DNA from: Zarea fungicola
Taxonomy: Eukaryota; Ascomycota; Sordariomycetes; Hypocreales; Cordycipitaceae
Reading direction: 5' to 3'
Assembly (NCBI GenBank): GCA_900169235.1
Contig: FWCC01000068.1
Location: forward strand, 248,001-312,000
Length of the DNA: 64,000 bases
Positions 32,583 to 43,911 of this stretch are shown here, in pieces. The number at the start of each line of letters is the position of its first letter. Position 1 is the stretch's first letter. A model generated the notes under the pieces. The model did no database searches, was not told where the DNA came from, and saw only the letters and a list, made by a program, of their open reading frames with translations. Both the position numbers and the translations under genes were made by a program.

Positions 32583-35500
32583 TCACTGAGCAGGCTGCTG
32601 GCGACCAGAACGCCACTCTTGCAGCTTCCTCTTGCGCTCCTCGACCTTGCGTTCGAATTCAGCCACCTTCTCCAGACGTTCCTTGTCGTCCTCGGCCGCT
32701 TTTTTCTCCGCCTCAATCTTCTTGCGCGCCGCCTCACGGGCAAGCTGGTCCGGTCGGCGCTCAGCAATGTCACGGGGACGGTAGTCGCTAAATAGGGCCT
32801 TCAGGACGACTTCAATAACCCAGCAGACGACAAAGTCAAGAGCAAGACAAACTGTCATGTTGACCTTGAACTCCTGGGTAAAGGGGACCAGCTTCATGCC
32901 TTCGTTAATCTCAGGGATGAGCTCGAGTGCACAGACAAAGGCGAGGCCAGAAACACCGACGATGCCGTAAAACATGGCCTTGTTCTCCGTGAGAGCCTCG
33001 CGGAAGGGGCGGCCCTGGTAATTGATAGCAAAGGTAGAGACCTGCTGTACAAGCTGCAGAAGGTAAACGGCGGAGTTAAGGAGGGAGGGCTCGAAGTCCG
33101 CTTCCAGATCCACCTCGCTGGAGCGACTGTGGCAAGCAGTTAGCAAATGAAAATATACGATAGTTCGTGACAAGACTGTGAAGCAACTTACGGGTCAAGC
33201 TTCTCACACAGGCGGGCGACGTAGATCATTGTCACAATGTGAACTGCAAACTGGCCCAGGATGGAGCCAATAATGTACACGTTAAAGATGTTGGGCTGTG
33301 GGCGCTCCTTGCTTAGGCCTTCGACGACCTTGGCGCGCGAGATGCTGAGGAAGCAGACGGACATGAGCATACCACTGATGGTGTACTGCGTGTCACCAAA
33401 CTTGATGCCTTCGAGATACAGGACCGAGAGAGAGTAGGCGGAGATCAGACAGTTGAGAGCGAGAATCTTGTACATTTGAATAGTGGCAACAAGAGTGCAA
33501 CGTCCCTGGCGGATAATATTGGGAATGGCAATGACATCGCGGAGCTTCGAGGTGAACGGTGCAGCAACGGAGGCGTCACCAAGTTTCAGCGTGGGAGGCT
33601 CATCATCGCCTAGTTCGGCTTCCATCATTCCAGAAGAGAGCTTATCAGCAAAACTGGCGGCCTTGGATTGGGCAGCAGCCTGGCGAGCGGTGCGGGGGTC
33701 GTTGGAGTTGATGAGCTCTTGAGCGGCGGGCGAAGTGATAGTTTCCACGGGGTGACCGAGTGCCTTGATGTAGGCCTCGGCGGTGATGCCCTTCTTCTCC
33801 GCCTCGCGCTCCACGGCCTTCTGGTAGTTCGGGTTGGTAGGACCAGGAGGGTACAAGTGAGCGATGAGGATCGGGACGGGGGGGTTGGGCTGGTTGAAAC
33901 GCTTCATCAGCTCACACTGCTTCGTGTACATATCCTTGAGTCTGGTGTTGCGAGCGTGATCAGCGATGCGAGTCAGGTCGTCCTTTGTGCCGTTGAGAAG
34001 AGCAACACCAATATGGGCCTGTTTCAGAGCACCAACGTCGTTGGTACCATCACCTGCCATCAGAGTATAGTATCCCATGTCCTTGAGGCTGAGGAGAATG
34101 TCTTCCTTTTGCTTGGGCGAGACGCGAGCATAGACCCACGCATGGCGGATGAGAGTATTCCAGCCAGGCTGGCCATACAGCTTGGCCAAGGCGTACCCAG
34201 TAACACACAGATCATAGTCCTTGATAATCTTGGGATCGATAGGCTTGGTTGGGTCGGCAGAGATGGTAATACGGTCATCGACACTACGCCAAACAAGATG
34301 CGCAGCGCCTTTGTCGTCTTCAGGGGCATCAAGGATCAAGACATCGCGATCGACAATCGCGACCTCACGAGCGACGTGCACTGCGGTAAGCGGGTTGTCA
34401 CCAGTAATCATAACAACGCGGTGGCTGCTCTCATTGAGCATTTGGACAGCTTCCTTGGCGTCTTCCTTGAGAGGGCAGTGAAGAATCAAAAAGCCGCAGA
34501 AAGTTAGATCAGACTCAACCTTCTCACGTTTCAAGTCATTGATCTTGCCAGCACCGAGCTCCGAGTCGACAGTCAGTTGCTTATAGGCAAGGGCCAAAAC
34601 GCGAGAACCCTTGCGAGTAAAGTACTTGTATGTCTCCTCATAGTCAGCAGGAACCTCAACGAGCATCTTCATGATGGTCTCTGGCGCTCCCTTGACACCG
34701 GCAAATGTTCCTTTAAGCTTCTCACCGGTCTTTGTGTTTGTACCGTTGACCATAGCGATAGAGCTTTGGCGCTTCAGAGCAGAGGAGAATTGGAAGCGGC
34801 GCTTGATCTGAACATTGCCGACAGTGCCTTCAGCCTTGTCAGTACTTGAGAGAATATCCTTGCGACCAAGAGTCCAACCAAGGGCAGTGAGAGTAGCCTT
34901 TTCCATTGGGTCTCCGACAATATCGCCTTCATCCAGCTTCACAAGCGCATGAGCGGTGGCCAACACAAGCTGGGTTTCCATGCTGGCACCTTTGACAGGG
35001 ATAATTGTTGAATGGGCTCCATCGGATTCCTTCTTGTCGGCGACGTCGGAGTGGTTCAAGCCCAGTCCTGCAATGCCCTCAACGACAAGATCCTCTCCAG
35101 TCAAAGTTCCGGTCTTATCAAAGCAGGCAACATCAACACGGCCAGCAAATGGAATACGGAAAGGCTCTGTGCAAAAGATGGCCAGTTTGGCCAAAGCAGC
35201 TAAACTAGTGTTGACGGCAAGACTGAGTTCCATAGGCAGCTCGGGGGGGACAACGCTAGTAACAATCAAGATGCAGTCAAGCAGAAGCTTGGAGCGCTTA
35301 CGATCTTTGCGCACACCTTCATCCCAAACATACCAAGAGGCAGCAATGGCGAAAATCAAGAGGAACAAGATGAAAAGTAAGGCTTCGACATTGTTGGCGG
35401 AAACATGCTCGGTAGAGTAGATCATGGTGCGGACAAGGCTTCCCTGAGAAGTTTCAAAGCCAGTCTTGGTCACAATAGCCATGGCACCGTTATCAGGCGG

Positions 35501-36665
35501 CGTAGGAACTCCAGAGGCAAGCGTGCGCTTACCCTCATCAGCAGTTCCATGCGTAATCTGGAGGACCTTGGTGCCTCCCCACAGGAATGCGTTCTTGTCC
35601 AGTCCTTCAGCGTCAAGAACAGCATCGGCCGGACGGAGCTGAATAGAGTCTTTGAGAAGTGGAGTACTCTCACCGGAAAGCATCGCTTCGTTGACGATAG
35701 CAGTGCCCTCAACAAGGACCATGTCGCAAGCGACACCGCTATCATCTTTGGTTCGAGTAACGGAGACGAGATCGCCGGGAAGAAGAGCGTCGCTGAGGAC
35801 CTCAGTCCAGGCGCCAACGCGGTACACCCACATGTCATAAGGCTTAATGCTCATTCCACGGAATTCAACCAATGTGCGCTGGCGCTGCCAGACAACAGTG
35901 CTCTCGAAGGCGACGAGCATGAAGAGCGTGAAGAGAGAGTAGTACCAGTAGTCATCAAGCATCCACAGGCCGACGCAGAAAATCTGGAAAACGAAGAACG
36001 GCGCAACAGCATGCTGTTTGAACAGCTCAGTAAAAGTCGGAACTGGGATATCGAACGTGTTGGTGCCATAGTGTTGCTCCATGCGAGACAGCTCAGACTT
36101 CTTGTCGATACCTCGGGACGACTGAAAGTCACGAATGAGGGGCTTGGGCTCGGAGTCGATTGCGTATTTCAGAGTATCAAAGGACTTGGTCTCGGTGTTG
36201 TACAGGAACCGGCGCTTCTGGAAAAGGAAAGAGATGTTCGTCTTCCCACCGGCCTACATATGCGTGGTTAGTTGACTGCTGTCTAATGCAATACCCTTGA
36301 GCGCCTACCTTGTCGCGAACCAGCTTGCAGATCTCGGCAGAGCCGGCGTTGGCGATGGGCATAACTTTGATAAGCTTCGCATCTTCAATAGACTTGGCAG
36401 CCTTGGCCGTGAAGATGGCATCGAGATTAACACTCCAATGAGTGCTTAGCCAGACGAGAGATTGGACAGTGATAATGGAGCCGACCCAGACAAACGTCCA
36501 TTCGGGAGCGCCGATGTGCTTCTCGTAGAGTTCAGGTGTCAGGAAGTATCGCAGGAAGATTGGCCAGACGATGGCAAACGGCCAGACATAAGCGTGGAAA
36601 TGGAATGAAAGAGGGTTCAGTAGCTGAGCGCTCTTAATCTGCGCGTTGTCGACGAGGGGCGCCAT
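32583..36665 (-). CDS. spf1: P5A-type ATPase (Spf1/Cta4), ER membrane helix dislocase
   Basis: Three exons (36665-36309, 36253-33192, 33126-32583) encode 1320 residues. The P5A landmarks are present: LSGEST in the actuator domain (about residue 311), the family-defining PPELPMELS in M4 (about 455), and the phosphorylation motif CFDKTGTLTG with Asp498. TGDNPLT and GDGTNDVGALK follow. Several hydrophobic helices flank these, and a Lys/Glu-rich coiled tail ends the protein in the last exon. Without the 65-nt last intron, translation would stop just after CEKLDP and lose the final membrane helices. P5A ATPases extract mis-inserted or mistargeted transmembrane helices from the ER membrane; older literature describes them as cation pumps. 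The start is the first in-frame ATG, at MAPLVDN. Confidence 0.95.
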
Positions 36666-38091
36666 GTTGGAAGCTAATGGCCGGCGCAGGCCAGGAATCA
36701 GGGGTGGACGCAACTGCGGGTGCGTCAATGCGAAGTAACGTCGAAAATGAAGAGCTCCTTCTGCACCGTCTGTAGCAGAATAGGAGCCTAAACACAATCA
36801 CCAAAGAATTTGATGGTGAGAGGACAGCAATGCAAAGGGTGTGGAGGAATACTTTCTGCCGCGATCTGTACTTTTCCACGACTCAGGGTGGGTGCAAATG
36901 GCGTGGATTCCGCTTGCCTAACGCTAGTGTGGCGGAAACTCCGAAAGAGGGAAGTTTTGCCACAGTGGCTGGTGAACTGTCTCAGTCCCGCATATTGACT
37001 GCGTATCTGCGTTTCTAACAACAAGTGCAAAATATACAGATTGATAAAAATGGTCTTTGATTTCACATATTTTACTATGGTTGGTAGGCTTTCTCGTCGG
37101 GTTCTGCTTTGAATTGGGATGCAACCTCGGTCACTAGTGTAGAGGCAGTGTGAGTAGCGAAGAAATCGCCACAAGCGTGTTTTATAAAGTAGAGAACAGG
37201 AAAAAGATACCGGGTTTTGAGTTGATATATAATTGAATTGCTATAGTTGGTTATATATTCTTGGTATCTTTAGAACGTTGTTAGATGGAAAAAGCACTTG
37301 ATGGCTTACTCTGCCAATGCTGGTGCCTTCAGTTCTGCATCTCGTATTAAAATAATGCTCTTAAAGTGCTCGAGAATCTCTCCGCTAAAATAGCCTGGAT
37401 CAGCAATAATACATCTCATTAGAGGATTGGTGTCACACTGACATTGAAGGGCCGAAGCTACACTGGGCTGCTGGTATTGCCGCTGCTACTGTGGAAAACG
37501 AAATACAGGAAGAATAGGACTACAATGTGGACCAAATACAACTTTAAAATAACTTTAAATATTTTTTTTAGCATGATGAGCTACTTTTTTATTCAAGAAA
37601 AGGTCATAATTGACCATAAAAACTTGGCAAGGCATTAGCCCACCAGCCAAATCACCTTGATGTCCCGTTTATCGAGGCTGGAAGTAGCAAAAGAATTAGA
37701 TTTATAAAGGCCAAGACTTTAAAATGTCCTGTAAGGATGCTTGGCAACTACTGTGGCTGAAAAAAGACCAATCCATTGGCTCACCAATTCCGACAGGGAT
37801 ATCATCGTTCTCGGTTTGCTGACTGATTCCCGCTGCACTACACAAACTTTGGCCAGTTTGCAGAGTATTCTCCTCAACTATTGGAAGATATGGTTAGCAG
37901 GCTAGCAACGGTCGGCACCTTGGTGGCCTACCAAAATCAGCGGTGTGAATGTCCGTTCCACGATGTGAAGCATGCCCAATCCCTGTCGATTTCAAGTATA
38001 AAGAGCATTGAAGGCTGGCTCTTTTGCTCTGAAAATGATCCAGTTTAAACTATCAATTCTCCAACTAAAATCTGAAGCAAGGACCAGCAGT
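36666..38091. promoter_or_regulatory. Divergent region between spf1 and the Asp f 2-like gene
   Basis: 36666-37200 is the spf1 leader and promoter side. 37200-37640 is AT-rich. The Asp f 2-like side has a TATAAA at 37997-38002, 90 bp before the ATG, and two ACCTTG motifs (CAAGGT on the other strand) at 37654-37659 and 37917-37922. CAAGGT is the element I recall for the zinc-responsive factor ZafA in Aspergillus. Confidence 0.4.
37997..38002 (+). promoter_or_regulatory. TATA box of the Asp f 2-like gene
   Basis: TATAAA lies 90 bp upstream of the signal-peptide ATG, a typical spacing for a regulated fungal gene. Confidence 0.55.
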
Positions 38092-38941
38092 ATGAAGATC
38101 TCATCCGTTTTTGTTGCACTCTTTGTGCACGGCTTGTATGCCTCGCCAGTCGACATCGTGCGAGAAACTCCGTCAAAAGTTATTGCAAGCCCAGCAGCTA
38201 CCGCAACCTCGTCTGAATACCACTGGTCCGACGGCTGGCGTGCATCATTTCCTATTCACCAGTCTTGCAACAGCACTTTGCGCGCCCAACTCGCATCTGC
38301 ACTGGAAGACGCGGTACAACTGGCGCAACATGCCAGAAATCACCTTCTTCGCTTTGGCCACAAATCTGATCTGGTGCAAAAGTACTTCCGAAACGGTTCG
38401 CTGGCTGAACCCATTGGCTGGTACGACCGTGTTGTCGCAGCCGACAAGGGAGCCATGACGTTTCGTTGCGACGATCCTGACAAGAACTGCGCAACACAGA
38501 CCGGTGAGTCGTCCACGAACAAAAACACAACCTGATTTTTAAAAACCAATACAACTGATATTGATTTTTCTTATAGGCTGGGGAGGACATTGGCGTGGAA
38601 AGAATGCCACGGAAGAAACTGTAATCTGTCCCCTGTCGTTCCAGATTCGACGGCCGCTCTCTTCTGTGTGCAATCTTGGCTACACCGTAGCTGGATCTCC
38701 GTTGAACACTATTTGGGCAGTCGATCTGATGCACAGAATGTTTCATGTGCCCACTATCAGCGAGAATGTTGTGGACCACTATGCCGAGGACTACAGTAGC
38801 GTCGTTGCTTTGGCTAGCAAAGAACCAGCCAAAAGTGCCAAGGACAGCAACACGCTGCAGTATTTTGCCATAGACACCTGGGCATACGACATTGCAGCAC
38901 CTGGGGTTGGATGTACTGGAACGGCAGCAAAGAAGGCATAG
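38092..38941 (+). CDS. Secreted HRXXH-domain protein, Asp f 2/Pra1 zincophore-like
   Basis: Two exons (38092-38503 and 38577-38941) encode 258 residues. I chose the ATG at 38092 because it starts a clear signal peptide (KISSVFVALFVHGLYA); an in-frame ATG lies 84 nt upstream. The core matches the Asp f 2/Pra1 family: NHLLRFGHKSDLVQKYF, IGWYDRVV, FRCDDPDKNCATQ, GHWRG, ATEETVICPLS, and the HRXXH motif as HRMFH at 190-194. Paired cysteines suit an extracellular fold. Candida Pra1 and Aspergillus Asp f 2 bind zinc, and Pra1 returns it to a surface transporter. The family resembles M35-type peptidases but catalysis is doubtful. The His-rich C-terminal tail seen in some members is absent here. The fungal zinc-scavenging role is inferred from family only. 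Confidence 0.83.
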
Positions 38942-39299
38942 CTATAGATCTGGCCAGCAAGGAAACTTTAGAAAAGCAGTTACAAGGATCACGATAAAGT
39001 ATTCATGCGCTACATTGGATCGTTCTCTCAATTAATCAGAGCAAGTGCCACTTAGGAGCCTAGAACTGGTGTTTTAGAAATGCTCACGAATATGCAAAAT
39101 CATCAAACGAACTTGTAACAGTGACCGGCAAAACTTTTTATGAACGACTAGAAAATATGGAGTGCAGGGTTTGCAAGCGGGCAAACATGTGTTGCCCGTA
39201 AACATTTTAAGTGAAAGGAGTGGAAAATTCCAAGGAGAAAGGCATATTCGGGGTTAAGAAAGGTAGTAAGTCAGTCGTCTGAACCACTGGAAGCCAGTT
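38942..39299. other. Convergent 3' region between the Asp f 2-like gene and the TDT transporter
   Basis: Short AT-rich spacer for two 3' ends. Nothing else was seen. Confidence 0.45.
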
Positions 39300-40691
39300 T
39301 CAGTGATCCTCGACATCCTCATCCCTTCCAGGGTACATGATATCCTGAACAAGCACGGCGCGAACCTGGAAGATGAGGACGAAAAAGTAGGTGCATACCA
39401 TGATAATACTCATGGCCGTGGTCATCCAAATAAGGACCTCGTTTCCAAATTCCTTGGCCATCGAAATTGTTGCGAGGGTAAATCCAGTATTGGGAAAGAC
39501 ACATGCCCACCACCCAAGATGAAAATGCTTCGGAGGAGCTTGAGAAACAGCAATTACGGCAATTCCAAACCACCAAAAGCTCAGAGCCCAGAGAAACACG
39601 GCGCTGATAATGGCAATATTGTACAACACTACCATGTCTAGCAGAATTCCTTCTTTGGCCACAGGGGATCTTTCGAGCGACTTCGCCATTCCAATTAGAG
39701 CCAAGGCTGTGAAAGATGGTGGCCCGACACACATGAATAGGCCTGTGCGGTGCTCTCGGTTTGGCAAGCCCGACTGCATTAGTCGTCCAATCATATGGGC
39801 GTACATGAGCATCGCCACCGATAGACCAAGACCTTGGCACGTTAGGCCGGCACCAAGAACGGGGAGAATGGAGATTTCAGGCTGTGTTTTAGCAATTACA
39901 GACGCGATGGTGCCTGACAGCATAATGGGAAAGATGGGAAGAATCCATGTCGGCATCATTGTTTGCAACCCAAAACTGTGGACTGTAAAAATATAGCTGT
40001 ATTGACCGACGGCAATAATGAGGCTGAGAATAACGTAGACCCAAAAGGTGCCTTGGATTGCCCATGAAAGAATCCCGTCATCATTAGGTATCCAATACCT
40101 TTCCGTACTTGTGATGATTGTGGCGAATGAAAGAAGGCATGTCGGGACAAAGAAGCCCTCTCTGGGATGTGTGATTGATCTCACAAAGTCACCTTTGTGA
40201 ATCCAGAAACGCAGAAGCATGGTAATGGAAATTGAAGTAAACAGGGCGAGATTGAAAAAGTAAAAGATAAACCCAATGGTCTCTAGCGAATCAAAGGTTT
40301 TCAATTGGTTGCGAATGAGTAGAGAGAGCCCGCCTGTGCTCATCGACATTGTATACCATGCCCATGTGAAGTGATGGAGCCTTTGACTGATGGGTAGTTT
40401 TGGGCGTTTCTTGTCGTATGGACTGATCGTTGAACAGTGGCTTGCGGGCTCGGAATCGAGATCATGTTTCGGTCGCAGTCTTGTCTTGGCCGAGAGCTGT
40501 GCTTCTTGATCGAACCCTGTTGCAGAGGAGTCATTTAGACCGCTCTGTCGAGATTCTGCGGAGCGACTTGAATTTCGCCTCGTTGGTGTGTTTGAATCTG
40601 TCCAGTGAAATGGCTCTGTCTCTGGACCAAGATGGGAGGACAGAACGTCGGTAATAGAAGAGCTGCTTGGTCTACGGCTCCTTTCTTCCAT
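39300..40691 (-). CDS. TDT-family transporter (Mae1/Ssu1-like C4-dicarboxylate or sulfite carrier)
   Basis: A single exon of 463 residues. The first 100 are polar, Ser/Arg-rich and probably cytosolic. About ten hydrophobic helices follow. Helix 1 carries HHFTWAWYTMSMSTGGLSLLI, matching the FTWAWFT.MSTGG signature of the tellurite-resistance/dicarboxylate (TDT) family. MCVGPPSFTALALIGMA and WWACVFPNTGFTLATI are the other family marks (VGPPxFT and FPNTGF). Yeast-type Mae1 imports malate, while Ssu1 exports sulfite; FPNTGFTLAT and the long N-terminus favour the malate-type branch, but substrate assignment is uncertain. The Pro and Phe residues that line the anion pore appear intact. The gene has AT-rich DNA upstream. 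Confidence 0.87.
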   Translation of the reverse strand: MEERSRRPSSSSITDVLSSHLGPETEPFHWTDSNTPTRRNSSRSAESRQSGLNDSSATGFDQEAQLSAKTRLRPKHDLDSEPASHCSTISPYDKKRPKLPISQRLHHFTWAWYTMSMSTGGLSLLIRNQLKTFDSLETIGFIFYFFNLALFTSISITMLLRFWIHKGDFVRSITHPREGFFVPTCLLSFATIITSTERYWIPNDDGILSWAIQGTFWVYVILSLIIAVGQYSYIFTVHSFGLQTMMPTWILPIFPIMLSGTIASVIAKTQPEISILPVLGAGLTCQGLGLSVAMLMYAHMIGRLMQSGLPNREHRTGLFMCVGPPSFTALALIGMAKSLERSPVAKEGILLDMVVLYNIAIISAVFLWALSFWWFGIAVIAVSQAPPKHFHLGWWACVFPNTGFTLATISMAKEFGNEVLIWMTTAMSIIMVCTYFFVLIFQVRAVLVQDIMYPGRDEDVEDH

Positions 40692-41883
40692 AGTTTAAGA
40701 GTAAAAATATTTTATTAGAAAGAATAAAAAATGTGTCCAACGACGGAAAAGAAAGACAGGAAATGCAATGATTGGGTGAAACTCGGAGCAGTATTTGGGA
40801 GGACCTATCCTTATATGATGTCTTTCTGGATCTGGGTTTTCCTGGGTACTGACCCAGACATAACCAACATTGATACATCACTTTCAATGCACCAACCATT
40901 CCAAGCCTCGAAACTCAAAATAGCATAGATAAGGAGAGCCGTGGTTGTCGTAACAGCAGAGCCTCATCCTAGCAAGCATGGAAACACCAGGGTCAAATAA
41001 GTGGTTGTGGGTCACGCCTTGGTTGTAATAAACTCAACCGCTAACTTAATAACTAAATACGGGTGTGGCAAGCGGGCCGTGCATCATGGCAGAGAGAAAT
41101 CTACGACTGCTCCCTTGTTGGCCAAGCAGAAATTACTGAGTCGTACCAATCTAAGCCGGAGGCTTGTACACGTTGTCCCTCGACCCTTTACCGACATAAA
41201 TTATCCCTACCGAGATCTTGCCAATGCGATAAGCCAAATTGCCATTTTTAGCTCCCATAAAAATCGTGGAACACGAATCACACTGGTCCAGTTTCGAGCT
41301 TGGCAGTAGATGATGGCTTTGCAAATGCCGTAGCCTAGCGGGGAGAGGCAAGCCGACTGCGAAGGTTTAGATTTGGGGGCTGCGGACTGGGACCATCACA
41401 CAAACGAGTAAGCCAAGGGGCGAGATAAAACGACTACGTTTCCGTCATCCGTGCGTATATTTCTCTGGTTGTTTATGCCGATGGTCATATCTGGGTGGGC
41501 GATGCGCTTGGCGAGCCGCATCAACTTGATTGACTGACTCGACGACATGTTACCCACATCCAATGAAACGCAGAGACGAAAAGACTGACTCTTCGTCCGC
41601 CTAGTTATCATGAAGTTTTTTCGAGTCAATTTTGTGGCATGTTTTATAATTAAGCTACTGGATCAAACATCCATTGTTCTAATTGCTGAGAGAAAGTTGT
41701 ATATGCAGTTGGCAATGTCAACATGCAGACATGGTTTACGAGTCCCAATTTCAGAGTGAGACAGTTGCGTGGACTGCACAGCCGCAGAACCCACAGAGAT
41801 CAACCAGGAGAAATTGATATCACGTTTATGATTAGACTAACTGTCACCGCTGCAACAACCTTGCCTGGGGATGCAAGCACTTG

Positions 41884-41914
41884 ACACACCGATAACACAC
41901 CAATAACACACATT
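41884..41914. repeat. Short tandem repeat of ACACACCRATA units
   Basis: Two 11-bp units (ACACACCGATA, ACACACCAATA) and a partial third are adjacent. Confidence 0.7.
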
Positions 41915-43630
41915 CAGCGGGGACAAATAACGCAATTGGCCAAATTTCTGCTGTACTTGGCCAAACAGACCTCCGCCAAAAACTTAATGTATAACGATTT
42001 GAGATTTTCTGTTGAGCTGTTAGAATAGTGATCTAAAGTTACGGAGAGGCAGCTCTGCTGTACGTCGACGGAGGCAACTCATGCGAGCTAAGGATCCCGA
42101 AGCTTCCATGAAATAAATTAGAGAGTAAATATCGAAACCGCGTGATTGTCCTATATTTTTACTTGATTTGAATCTAAATATATCCGGCCGCGTATCACCG
42201 AACCAAATCCGTACCTTGTGAATAATGCGAGCCCGAACCAGACTGGTATGCTCGGCTTTTTGGAGGACCGGTAGCATCGAGATGGATCAAGAAGCTGGTG
42301 TTGGTGCCATCTGCCATATTACTGTATGCGGCCCGTAATATTAATTCAAGGTGAACGTGTAAATCTAAATTATTAATGGACAACTGTGTTTGACTCTATT
42401 TGTGTAGGCTTGATGTGGTTCGGAAACTGATATGCCCTATCGTATTGTGGAACAAAGCCGAAGGCTATCACCACGGAGGGAATGGACAAAGTGGGCAAGT
42501 GAACGGCAAGTCAATGATAGCGATTTCATTTGCAAAATTATAGATGCTGACAGGTTTGGACGCTGGAATGAATACCAGGGATGCTGGCTGGGTACTATAT
42601 ACCGATGTACGTTGCGCGTACATCTCCTGCCCCAGAACCGGCCATATCACAGAGAGTCCGGAGGGCCTCCACGTGTATCTAGCCAGTTTTTGCGCCATTC
42701 AAGCTTTTGCACTCTCCAAGTACGAATATTAGTGGGCTTGGCAAGATCCCGGCGGGGAATATTCCTGCAGCAATCACCACGCATCGTTGACTTGTGGAGT
42801 GTTGTCTAAATAAATTTGGCTTGCAGCAGCTATTTCATATTCTTAATCTGCAATATTTTTTGCACCTAGGTAAGTAGCTCCATTACCCGATGGGTTGAAG
42901 CTGGGCCGTCTCAAGCCCTCATCTGCACCATTAATCCATTTGCCAGCCGTCGACCTGTGCAGTCCCATCTCTTGTACTAAGCCATGTAGGAGTCAAGAAC
43001 TTTACTGTTGCGCTGGAATATACCACACTGTGGTGTACCTGGCTTGTGGAAGTGGCTTGCACTAACTAGCAATCAATTCCGTGGACGTGCGCTCAAAACG
43101 GAGAAACACCGGACCCGGGACGGCAGATAACATCGCAAGCCCGTCAGCGGTGGCGCTGTCAACTTCCGTGTCGCCTATATCCATCTTGATGAATCTGTAG
43201 GGACGCGATAGTCCATTGTACGGCTACTTGGATATCTCATTGCTGGTATCACTGGCTGCCTCTCGCCCGGCATAGTGCGAAGATAACAGCGTATACATAC
43301 CAAAAGGAGTAACAATCGAGCGATCAGACAACATGATCTCCATATCCCAGTCTTTAAACAAATCACAAGCTTATTTCTGGCGAGTTTCGCCAGTAGATTC
43401 AAATAATCCGAGCACATAGATTTTGAGCACATTTTTGGCTATGGGACCCTCCTCGTTACTGTGCCAGATATGGCGCCGAGCAGTTCATAGTATCACAGCG
43501 ACAAAATGATACCATTGACCTATCCTGGTCAGTTCTTCTCTTGGCTTTTATTAAAATGCTCCACGGCTTAGGCGTGGCTGACGGGTTACTAGAAGGAATG
43601 TCAGAACTGAAATCACAGATGTGAGCGCTG

Positions 43631-43670
43631 AAAAGCCACAAAGAGCCACAAAAGGCCGCAAGAGGCCGCA
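43631..43670. repeat. Four imperfect 10-bp tandem repeats
   Basis: Units are AAAAGCCACA, AAGAGCCACA, AAAGGCCGCA and AGAGGCCGCA, directly adjacent and in register. They lie about 250 bp upstream of the thioesterase ATG. Confidence 0.8.
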
Positions 43671-43911
43671 CCCCAGAGACACTAGACTGTGGTTGCTCTA
43701 ATAATACCAAGGCGTTGAAAGAATGCTAGATTTTAGCCGTTACAAAGGCCCAACTAACGCCGGCCAACTTGTGGACCGAGAAGTGCCTCGGCAAATCCGG
43801 ATTCCCATATATGGCTGAGTGTGCCCTTTAAAAGTCTACATTCACTCCTAATGTCCTATTATTTGGCAATAGTTTGGGGAATTTATTTCACATCATTTAA
43901 AACCCAGAGCC

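Larger units (their letters stand above)
40692..43911. other. AT-rich gene-poor region of 3.2 kb
   Basis: No supported gene. It contains ACACACCRATA repeats near 41884 and four imperfect 10-bp repeats near 43631. ORFs at 42432-42809 overlap in two frames and are ambiguous; both may be relics. The composition suggests old repeats, possibly mutated by RIP, but I could not compute an index. Confidence 0.45.

Noticed and set aside
33668..36271. Two long plus-strand ORFs (279 and 288 codons) over spf1
   Set aside because: Antisense shadows of the P5A-ATPase, with no recognisable domain.
36666..36797. Upstream extension of spf1 to 36797
   Set aside because: The extension has no ATG (only TTG), and the family N-terminus begins near the ATG at 36665.
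42432..42809. ORF of 125 codons in AT-rich DNA, overlapping another open frame
   Set aside because: Two frames are equally open and neither shows a family pattern; a relic is possible but not supported.
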